In this document: in pieces, positions 1 to 6,861 of the stretch | How the letters are laid out: each line of letters starts with the position of its first letter | Numbering within the stretch: position 1 is the stretch's first letter | Assembly: GCA_902782585.1 (NCBI GenBank) | Contig: CACZNK010000035.1 | Span: forward strand, 1 to 17,017 | Direction of reading: 5' to 3' | Source: an uncultured Ureaplasma sp. | Lineage (GTDB): Bacteria; Bacillota_I; Bacilli_A; Mycoplasmatales; Mycoplasmoidaceae | DNA length: 17,017 nucleotides | Position numbers and translations under genes: made by a program | Notes under the pieces: generated by a model | Databases searched by the model: none | What the model was told of the DNA's origin: nothing | The model's input: the letters and a program-made list of their open reading frames with translations, nothing else

Positions 1-1
1 G

Positions 2-211
2 ACATCTTTTTTGAACAATGAACAAGAAGTTAATGAACTTGCGATTGCTATATTTAAAACTAATGCACTTGAAGTTCATAAAAGTGTTTTTAGTTTTTTA
101 GATAGCTTAAAGTTCTTCATATATATGAATATATATTATTATATAAAATTAACCATAGTATTAAAATGGTTACTAGATATTAACAATACATACTCAATTC
201 ACTGACTATAA
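2..211 (+). CDS. C-terminal fragment of an unrecognised protein (partial, cut by the window edge)
   Basis: An open frame enters from the left edge and ends at a TAA at 209-211 if the TGA at 203-205 is read as Trp; with the standard code it would stop at 205. I do not recognise the product. The first ~35 visible residues are mixed and fairly acidic (LNNEQEVNELAIAIF, then KTNALEVHKSVFSFLDS). The rest is rich in Ile, Tyr and Leu and may be a hydrophobic tail or simply untranslated AT-rich DNA read in frame. A TTG at 11 could serve as a start, but no ribosome binding site can be judged so close to the edge. It may be the end of a larger gene or a decayed remnant; the neighbouring lipoprotein pseudogene makes decay plausible. 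Confidence 0.3.
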
Positions 212-254
212 TTATAATCACTATATTAATATTTGATGAATGAATTTTGAATTA

Positions 255-527
255 TTAAAAGATTTTTATTCGTTCAGCTAATAAATCAATTTGTGAATTT
301 AAACATTCAATTCTACCTTTAACACCAACTATTGCTCCAGATTTTAAAAATTTAAGTTCTCTTTTAAACACTTGATTATTTAATTTAATTGGAACTATTT
401 GGTATTCAAGTTGATTTAATTTACCACTGTACAACACATTATCAATCCTAATGTAAATAATTGATCGTAATTCACCTTTATTAATTTTGATAGCCTCAAC
501 TATACCAACAATAGACATGAAATTCAT
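255..527 (-). CDS. Small OB-fold protein resembling single-stranded DNA-binding protein
   Basis: The product is 90 residues. The start (MNFMSIVGIVEAIK) matches the first strand of bacterial SSB proteins, and the end (LKSGAIVGVKGRIECL, then IDLLAERIKIF) matches the SSB core where a Lys-Gly turn leads to V-x-G-R-I/L and a final Ala-Glu-Arg-hydrophobic strand. It lacks the flexible acidic C-terminal tail with the DDxxF tip that standard SSB (usually 150 or more residues) uses to recruit replication proteins. It is therefore more likely a small accessory SSB-like protein, of a kind several mollicutes carry beside a full SSB, than the main SSB. Translation could start at M1 (527) or M4 (518). The gene stands alone on the minus strand, divergent from the lipoprotein pseudogene. 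OB fold is an inference from motif pattern; function is likely nucleic-acid binding. Confidence 0.6.
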   Translation of the reverse strand: MNFMSIVGIVEAIKINKGELRSIIYIRIDNVLYSGKLNQLEYQIVPIKLNNQVFKRELKFLKSGAIVGVKGRIECLNSQIDLLAERIKIF

Positions 528-545
528 AATTTAACTCTGTATCTA

Positions 546-571
546 ATTGATTTTAAACCATTGAAATCAAT
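546..571. repeat. 8-bp perfect inverted repeat upstream of the SSB-like gene
   Basis: ATTGATTT (546-553) and AAATCAAT (564-571) are perfect inverted copies around a 10-nt centre, with one further T-G wobble inside. It lies 18 nt upstream of the ATG at 527, in the likely 5' leader of the minus-strand gene. It could be a small hairpin or a protein-binding dyad. It lacks a following T run on either strand that would make a convincing terminator. Chance occurrence in AT-rich DNA is possible, although the stem includes G-C pairs. Confidence 0.3.
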
Positions 572-721
572 AAAAATCCTAAAAAAGTATGAAAATTTTA
601 CCAAATAAATATCGGACTTAATATTTAATAAACATCAATGTTGTTGAATAATTTAGTAAATTAATGAAATAAGTAAATCATTGAAGTATTTTAAGAATAA
701 AAATTCAAATAGGTCAAAAAA

Positions 722-1173
722 ATGAAATTATTAAAATTTTTATTAACATCATGTTTAGGAACATCATCAGCTGTATCAGTTTCTACTATTGCTACAAGTT
801 GTGGAAATAAAAAAGACAAAAATGATAAAAAAAATAAAATTTCTGTGGAAAGAGTTCAATTAAATCTCCCAAGAATTGAAATGACTAATAGGATTAGATG
901 AAACTATTAAGCTCAAATTTTTTTAGAAATTGCTACATATAAAACCGTAAGTTGAAAATCATCAAATACACCTATTGCTACTGTTGAAAAATGTCCAACC
1001 ATTGAAGAATCTAAAATTATAGATGTTGGTATAGATGAAACAATTACTAAAGCAATAGTTGATGGTAATAAATTTGATAGTTGTGAAGTTCAAATAAACC
1101 AGTACATACTAATAATATTAATCATTATAAAAAGAATTTTGGATCCAATGAAAATGAAAAATTTGATAAATAA
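722..1173 (+). pseudogene. Lipoprotein pseudogene with bacterial Ig-like remnant
   Basis: The start is clear: an AGG at 711-713 precedes ATG 722, followed by a typical mollicute lipoprotein signal peptide (MKLLKFLLTSCLG, a small-residue stretch, then lipobox IATSC with Cys27) and a Lys/Asn/Asp-rich linker. The frame hits TAA at 908-910 after only 62 codons. In the same frame beyond it the sequence again looks like protein: VSWKSSNTPIATVEKC resembles the conserved strand of Big_2-type bacterial immunoglobulin-like domains, and ITKAIVDGNKFDSCEVQI follows. Near 1095 the protein-like sequence moves to another frame (NINHYKKNFGSNENEKFDK) and ends at TAA 1171-1173. An in-frame stop plus a frameshift indicate a dead gene for a surface lipoprotein. 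An alternative is that only the 62-residue lipopeptide is made; a sequencing error cannot be excluded for either lesion. Confidence 0.65.
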
Positions 1174-1190
1174 CTTTATAACTTACTTAA

Positions 1191-1196
1191 TATAAT
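1191..1196 (+). promoter_or_regulatory. Candidate -10 element for ptsI-ispG
   Basis: A perfect TATAAT lies 11 nt before the ptsI ATG. No good -35 hexamer sits at 16-18 nt upstream, but mollicute promoters often have weak -35 elements. A start point about 7 nt downstream would leave a leader of only about 5 nt and would cut into the TAGGTAG (1199-1205) that otherwise looks like a ribosome binding site. The two signals are therefore partly in conflict, and a promoter further upstream, within the pseudogene, is possible. Confidence 0.3.
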
Positions 1197-1207
1197 ATTA
1201 GGTAGTT

Positions 1208-2932
1208 ATGGAAAATAATATTATCAAAGGCATTGGTGTAAGCAATGGTATTGGATATGCAAAAGTAATTTGTTTAAATGAAATTACTATTAATGTTAAT
1301 GATTCTAAATATATCATTAACAGGGATGAAGCTAATCAAAAATTAGACTTAGGTATTAAAAAAACAATAGAACAACTAAATCACTTAAAAACTTTAGTTG
1401 AACAAAAATTAGGTAAAGATAAAGCAGAAATTTTTGATGCACATATTCAAATGGCTAATGATATTGAAATCATCAAAGAAATCAAAGAACAAATCAATTC
1501 AGATAAAGTTAATTTTGTTAAAATTGTTAGTTCAACATTTGATAAACATTATGAAACATTTAAACAAATGGATAATCCATATTTTAAAGAAAGAGCTGTT
1601 GATATTCTTGATGTAAAACGTAGAGTACTATACAACATATTAGGTATTGAAATTCCAAATATCTTAGAAATTAAATCACCATCAATATTAGTTACTTATG
1701 ATTTAACTCCAAGTGATACAGCATTACTTAATCAAGAATATATTAAAGGTGTTATTAGTGAAATTGGTGGAAAAACATCACATTCTGCTATTATGATAAG
1801 AAACTTAGAAATTCCAGCAGTATTTGGTGTAAAAGATATTCTTAAAAAAGTAAAAGACAATAATTTTGTTGGAATTGATGGTCAAAGTGGGACAATTGAT
1901 TTAAACCCAAATAAAAATGAATGGAATGAAAAAATAAAAAAATATGATGTTTTAAAAAAAGAATATGAAAAGTATGCTAAATTAGAAACTAAAACATTGG
2001 ATGGTAAGAAAATTAGATGTGAGGCAAATATTGGTAATGCACATGATGCAGCAATAGCTAATAAATTTGGTTGTGAAGGTATTGGATTATTTAGAACAGA
2101 GTTCTTATACATGGAAAATAATAATTGGCCTAGTGAAGAAGAACAATTTAATGTCTATAAAGAAGTTTTATCTACTTTAGATAATAAATTAGTTATCATC
2201 CGTACTTTAGATATTGGTGGTGATAAAAAATTACCATATTATGATTTTGAACCAGAAATGAATCCATTCCTAGGTGTAAGAGCTATTAGATTTTCTTTAA
2301 GTAGAAAAGATATTTTTAAATGTCAATTAAGAGCTCTTGGTCGAGCAAGTGTTTTTGGTAAATTAGCTATTATGTTTCCAATGATTGCTAATATTGATGA
2401 ATTTATTGAAGCAAAGAAGTTTACAATTGAAGTATTTGAAGAATTAAAAAAAGAAGGTCATAAAATTGCTGATAATATTTTGATTGGTATGATGGTTGAA
2501 ATTCCAAGTTCAGCTATTTTAGCTGACAAGTTTTCAAAACATGCAGATTTCTTTTCAATTGGTTCAAATGATTTGATTCAATATAGTTTTGCAGCTGATA
2601 GAATGTCAAAATCAATCGGTTATTTATATCAACCAAATAACCCTGCACTATTAAAATTAATAAGTATGACAATTAAAGGTGCACACGCAAATAAAAAATT
2701 TGCTGGTGTTTGTGGTGAAATTGGTGGTGATCCATTATCAATTCCAATTTTACTAGGCCTTGGTATTGATGATTTGTCAATGACGTCTCCAATTATCCCT
2801 CAAGCAAGAAGAATAATAAATTCATTAAATGTTAAAGAATGTGAATCTTTAGCTGATAAAGCATTACAATGTTCAACAGCTGAAGAAGTAAATAATTTAG
2901 TTAAAGAATTTTTAAAGCAACATAATTTATAG
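1208..2932 (+). CDS. ptsI: PTS Enzyme I (phosphoenolpyruvate-protein phosphotransferase)
   Basis: This cytosolic enzyme takes phosphate from PEP onto its own histidine and passes it to HPr, the first step of PTS sugar uptake. Its 574 residues match the usual family length (about 570-575), so it is complete. The N-terminal part has the swivelling phosphohistidine domain with GGKTSHSAIMIR; His192 is the phosphorylated residue. The C-terminal TIM barrel has GLFRTEFL (Arg296), RTLDIGGDKKLPY (Arg332), FFSIGSNDLIQY (448-459) and GVCGEIGGDP with catalytic Cys502. The ATG at 1208 is preceded by TAGGTAG. No PTS partner (HPr, EIIA) is in view; the next gene, 2 nt downstream, is ispG, so the two are probably co-transcribed. 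Both tryptophans (239, 307) use TGG; there is no UGA codon, unlike most neighbours. Confidence 0.97.
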   Translation: MENNIIKGIGVSNGIGYAKVICLNEITINVNDSKYIINRDEANQKLDLGIKKTIEQLNHLKTLVEQKLGKDKAEIFDAHIQMANDIEIIKEIKEQINSDKVNFVKIVSSTFDKHYETFKQMDNPYFKERAVDILDVKRRVLYNILGIEIPNILEIKSPSILVTYDLTPSDTALLNQEYIKGVISEIGGKTSHSAIMIRNLEIPAVFGVKDILKKVKDNNFVGIDGQSGTIDLNPNKNEWNEKIKKYDVLKKEYEKYAKLETKTLDGKKIRCEANIGNAHDAAIANKFGCEGIGLFRTEFLYMENNNWPSEEEQFNVYKEVLSTLDNKLVIIRTLDIGGDKKLPYYDFEPEMNPFLGVRAIRFSLSRKDIFKCQLRALGRASVFGKLAIMFPMIANIDEFIEAKKFTIEVFEELKKEGHKIADNILIGMMVEIPSSAILADKFSKHADFFSIGSNDLIQYSFAADRMSKSIGYLYQPNNPALLKLISMTIKGAHANKKFAGVCGEIGGDPLSIPILLGLGIDDLSMTSPIIPQARRIINSLNVKECESLADKALQCSTAEEVNNLVKEFLKQHNL

Positions 2933-2934
2933 TT

Positions 2935-3975
2935 ATGTATTGCACAAGAGAAAAAACTAAAAAAATTAAAGTAGGTAATATAGTTATTGGTAGAACCAAT
3001 AATATTGTTATTCAATCAATGACGAAAACTAAAACAAGTGATATTCACAAAACAATAAAACAAATTAATTTGTTGAATAAATTAGGAAGTAAGCTTGTAA
3101 GAGTTGCTATATTAGATAATCAAGATGCTAAAGCATTGGTTAAAATTGTTAAATTATCACATTGTCCAATTATTGCTGATATCCATTTTAATGCTAATTT
3201 TGCACTCCAAGCAATTAAGGCGAAAGTTGCAAAAATTAGAATCAATCCAGGAAATCTAAAAAACTTAAATGAATTTAAACAAATAATTATTGCTGCTAAA
3301 AAAAATAATGTTGCAGTAAGAATTGGTGTTAATGCTGGTTCATTACCAAAAAATATTAAAACCAATAGTCAAATTATTAATTTAATAAAAAAATTTGTTG
3401 ATATATGTGAAAAGAATAAATTTTATAACATCATTTTAAGTTTTAAATCTTCTGACACCAATAAAACATTGGAAATTAATAAATTATTAGCTCAACAATT
3501 TAAATATCCTTTACATATTGGTGCTACTGAGGCTGGAGATATTAAAACTTCATGTGTTAGATCAACATTATTGATTTCAAAATTACTAAATTTAAAAATA
3601 GGAAATACAATTAGGGTTTCAAGTTCAAATGATCCATATGATGAAGTAATTATTGCTAAAACAATTTTGCAAGAAAATGGTTTTAAAGTAAACTTAACAC
3701 ATTTAATAAGTTGTCCAACTTGTGGAAGAACTCAAATCAATTTATTTAAGTTATTAAGTGAAATCAAACCAATAATTGATTTTAATCCTAAAAATATAAC
3801 AGTTGCAATAATGGGTTGTTTAGTTAATGGAATTAACGAATCTAAAAATGCTAACATTGGAATTTATGGATTAAAAAATAAATATGTTGTTTATTTGAGA
3901 CATAAAAAGATTGGAATCTTTAACTATAGTGAAACTATAAATAAATTTAAATCAATATATACAAAATATAGATAA
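2935..3975 (+). CDS. ispG: 4-hydroxy-3-methylbut-2-enyl diphosphate synthase (IspG/GcpE)
   Basis: IspG is the penultimate enzyme of the MEP isoprenoid pathway. It uses a [4Fe-4S] cluster and reduced flavodoxin or ferredoxin to turn methylerythritol cyclodiphosphate into HMBPP. The 346-residue product is near the length of the short bacterial form. Family hallmarks in order: NIVIQSMTKTKTSD (23-36), LVRVAILD and CPIIADIHFN (77-86), KIRINPGNL (100-108), VRIGVNAGSLP (128-138), ATEAGDIK (197-204), IRVSSSNDP (226-234). The C-terminal cluster domain has CPTCGRTQ (Cys260, Cys263) and MGCLVNGINES (Cys295). Glu302 is seven residues after Cys295, the spacing of the glutamate cluster ligand in the E. coli enzyme. 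The usual GPGE here is GINE. There are no Trp codons. The ATG lies 2 nt after the ptsI stop, indicating translational coupling. It ends 2 bp before the convergent permease stop. Confidence 0.96.
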   Translation: MYCTREKTKKIKVGNIVIGRTNNIVIQSMTKTKTSDIHKTIKQINLLNKLGSKLVRVAILDNQDAKALVKIVKLSHCPIIADIHFNANFALQAIKAKVAKIRINPGNLKNLNEFKQIIIAAKKNNVAVRIGVNAGSLPKNIKTNSQIINLIKKFVDICEKNKFYNIILSFKSSDTNKTLEINKLLAQQFKYPLHIGATEAGDIKTSCVRSTLLISKLLNLKIGNTIRVSSSNDPYDEVIIAKTILQENGFKVNLTHLISCPTCGRTQINLFKLLSEIKPIIDFNPKNITVAIMGCLVNGINESKNANIGIYGLKNKYVVYLRHKKIGIFNYSETINKFKSIYTKYR

Positions 3976-3977
3976 TT

Positions 3978-6278
3978 TTATTTTATATCATGTCGGATGT
4001 GAACAACATATCCAATTGATAATATTAACAAATCAATGATTAAATATATTGCTAGTAATATATATGGATTATATTTTTCATTGCAAGTATATGTAAATAA
4101 CATGTGTTGATAAATTAATAATTGAACTGAGCTACTTGAAATTAATGAACCATATAAATTTGTATAACCATCTTTTAAATATATAGGTCTACGTTTAAAA
4201 GCAAAATCATTCAATAATGTGTCAATTTTTACACCCAATTCAGAAAAATAACCAAATCTATCATTGACAACTGATCAATCGGATTTGGTAATATCATAAA
4301 TTTGAAATAATTGTTTTAGTTCTGGTTTGTCATCAAAATATGATACATCCATCTTACCATCATATTCACATGAAATAGATCAAAGTTCTTTACCTGTGTA
4401 ATCATTAGTTAATACCATAGATAATCAATTTGGTCAAGAAACTGAAAATCGTGGTAAAACAAATCCTCCATAACGGAATATTTCTCTGGGATTTATATCA
4501 ATACCAATAGGTATTGCAGCTGTTGATTTATTAAATTTATCGATATTACGAACTGTATATGCATTATATTGTGGAATAAATACTAAGCGGAAATAATAAT
4601 TATATGGAACTATTATTTTTTCACCAGTTGGATCAAGTCAGTTTGTACATGTTACATTTTCAATACCGTAATATCCTAATAACTGACGTGATAAATAATA
4701 TTTAAATTTGTAAATTTCTAAAGCATAATCAGAATCAGAACTAAGATTTAATCTTTGACTTACATTTTTATTACTCAAAATGTTGTAGATATGTTTATAA
4801 ATCAAATAATTTGAAGGTTGATTATCAATAGTTATTAAATCAAAATGATAATATATAACATCTTTTTTTGTAGAGTTATAGAGTTCGGAATCTATATCAA
4901 ACATTAATTCATATATTAGATAATCAAATAAATTTTTTTCAATTTCTGTTGGTTCCATCATTTTAGAATTCATAAAAACTAAATTTTCTATATTTGATGA
5001 GCCATTAAAAAATTTACCAACACAATATGTTGGTAATTTTGATCATGGATCATCATAATTAAAAATAAATCTTGTATCAATATATGGTGCATCAAGTGAA
5101 ATAGGGCTAGTTACACTATTAGATTTAGAATCTATTCCAGAAGGAAAAACAACTATATGATTTCCAATTATTTGTTCTAATAATTCAAATAAATGCAAAC
5201 CTTTCTCATTGTCTATATTAGTATCAGAGTTAATATTAACAAATTCAGATAAATCATCTCTTTTAAGATTTGAATATTGTGTATAGAATAATGGTGAATC
5301 ATTTAAACCAAACTCAGTTCATTCTTGATAATTATCATCATTGTATTCATCTGATAATGAACTAAGTGGATATTTATGAACTAAACTATTAATTTTATAG
5401 TCAAACATTGAACTTTGTCCTATTCGACGAAAACCATTAATTTGTTTTCTTACATTATTAAGATAGCCAAGATTACTCATGCTATACATATGTCCAGTTA
5501 CATCAAAAGGGTAAATAATTTTAGATGTTGATTTATTAACCCCATTTTGATAAATATTTTTTTGTCAATCAAGATTAGGTATATCAGAAATATTTGTACC
5601 AGTTAAATTAATAAAGTATTCACTATTTATTTGTTTATTGTCATGGTTAATAAAAGGTACTTGTGATGATGTTATGGTTTTAGAATCTGTAATTACTGCA
5701 CTTGGTTCTTTTAATCCAGCAGTACCAACAAAGAAAATAATATTTGTTAAAAGAACAAGCACCATATTTCATGATATCATCCATAATTTTCCATGATTAA
5801 TTGAACCTAAAATAGCAATCCCACCATATAAAAGTGAAAAAAGAATGTTAATTGTAAATATACTAATCATTAAACTAATTACTGATCAATAATTGGTTGG
5901 TAATAGAAAACCAAAACATACAAATAGGCCACTAACTAACCCAAAAAAGATGCATGAAATAATAAAAACAATAAATTTAGAACAAATTAATTTATTCCGA
6001 TGAATTGGTTTAGAAGAAATTAACAATTCACTACCATCATCTATAGGTGCTCTAAAAATATAAACGGCAATAATTGCACCATATAGTGCAATCAAATATT
6101 CCAAAATAATATTTAAAGTTCTAAATTCAGTTACTCATGCCCATAAAAAATAGATTTTACTAATAGTAGGAATAATTATGCAAATTATTAAAAAAACAAG
6201 AATATATGTAATAATAACTATCCAAAAAGTTACTTTTCTTACTAAATAATTAGTTACATATTTTAAATAAACTCCCAT
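3978..6278 (-). CDS. Large ABC-2 type transporter permease-like membrane protein
   Basis: Read with UGA as Trp this is one uninterrupted frame of 766 residues; with the standard code it shatters into fragments. The N-terminal part holds about five hydrophobic segments: ~18-42, ~56-75, ~95-120, ~134-155 and ~165-185. Between the second and third is RAPIDDGSELLISSKPIHR (76-94), the cytoplasmic coupling-loop pattern common in ABC-2 type permeases. Then comes a hydrophilic region of about 550 residues, probably exposed outside the membrane, and a last helix (~739-759, YILLAIYLIIDLLILSIGY) ending IRHDIK. It is the last gene of the minus-strand cluster, 14 nt after the phosphodiesterase gene. The ATPase at 8656-10002 in the same cluster is the probable partner, giving a multidrug-, lipid- or protein-type exporter; the substrate is unknown. 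Membrane topology and pairing are inferred; I do not recognise the extracytoplasmic domain. Confidence 0.75.
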
Positions 6279-6292
6279 AGTTTACTTAGGTT

Positions 6293-6802
6293 CTATTTAC
6301 TATCTTCCTTACCAATACCATTTCGCTTTTCAAAATTAATTTCACGATTTTTAATGGTAATAATCATGTATGATGGTTTACTATGTCTACCCATTGTTAT
6401 TGAACCTGGATTAGCAATTATTGTATGTTCCTTACCTGTACCTACAAAATAACTATGAGAATGTCCGAATAATAAAACATCAACATCTTGTCTAGAAGCT
6501 TCAACAAATAAGTTCTTTATCCAATTTTTGTATGGATGCCAAACTAATTGATTACCATGTAATAAAAAGAATTTAAAACCTGCAATTTCAAACTTAATAG
6601 TATATTGTTCATCACCTTGTTTAATATCGTTATTACCAAGAACAAAGTAATTAAAATGTTGTTTCATGTAATCAAAACTGTACCCATAATCACCACAATG
6701 GATATTGTAGTCACAATGCTCATTTTCAATAATTTTGGTTATCTCGTCTTGCCTCAAACCATGGGTATCAGACATGACTAAAATTCTAGTCATCTTATAC
6801 AT
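6293..6802 (-). CDS. YfcE/MJ0936-family metallophosphodiesterase
   Basis: A cytosolic calcineurin-like phosphoesterase of 169 residues, normal for the YfcE/MJ0936 group, whose members hydrolyse phosphodiesters with Mn or similar divalent metals in vitro; the natural substrate is unknown. All metal-binding motifs are visible: SDTHG (Asp12, His14), HCGDYG (Asp38), GNND (Asn57), LHGN (His82) and GHSH (His114, His116), followed by the family's NPGSI (131-135). Translation may start at M1 (6802) or M4 (6793, MTRILVMSDTHG); the family usually begins just before the first strand, so M4 is equally plausible. It lies between uvrC (59 nt upstream) and the permease gene (14 nt downstream). Both Trp residues use TGG, with no UGA. 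A possible own promoter lies just upstream. Confidence 0.9.
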   Translation of the reverse strand: MYKMTRILVMSDTHGLRQDEITKIIENEHCDYNIHCGDYGYSFDYMKQHFNYFVLGNNDIKQGDEQYTIKFEIAGFKFFLLHGNQLVWHPYKNWIKNLFVEASRQDVDVLLFGHSHSYFVGTGKEHTIIANPGSITMGRHSKPSYMIITIKNREINFEKRNGIGKEDSK

Positions 6803-6809
6803 AATGTAT

Positions 6810-6832
6810 ATATTATATATGAAATATAATAT
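6810..6832. repeat. 9-bp inverted repeat between uvrC and the phosphodiesterase gene
   Basis: ATATTATAT (6810-6818) and ATATAATAT (6824-6832) are perfect inverted copies around a 5-nt loop. The stem is A-T only, so the hairpin would be weak, and no T run follows it on the minus strand. It could be a weak terminator or processing site after uvrC, an operator over the candidate promoter, or chance in AT-rich DNA. Confidence 0.25.
6812..6817 (-). promoter_or_regulatory. Candidate -10 element just upstream of the phosphodiesterase gene
   Basis: On the minus strand TATAAT (6817 to 6812) ends 9 nt before the ATG at 6802. A start point about 7 nt downstream would make the transcript nearly leaderless, or would favour the second ATG at 6793. 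No convincing -35 hexamer is seen. The element overlaps the AT-only inverted repeat at 6810-6832. It would give an internal promoter for the last two genes of the cluster. Confidence 0.25.
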
Positions 6833-6861
6833 GATAATGAATATAAAACGGTAATTTTAAC

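Noticed and set aside
209..254. Terminator between the left-edge ORF and the SSB-like gene
   Set aside because: Only short self-complementary A-T words are present; no stem-loop stands out from the AT-rich background.
1882..2112. Minus-strand ORF inside ptsI
   Set aside because: It lies opposite conserved Enzyme I sequence and has no protein-like features of its own; the same holds for the minus-strand frames at 2800-3015 and 3120-3365.
3978..6278. Apparent cluster of short broken ORFs, as in a decayed gene
   Set aside because: All pieces lie in one frame and the breaks inspected are TGA codons; read as Trp they form one continuous 766-residue protein.
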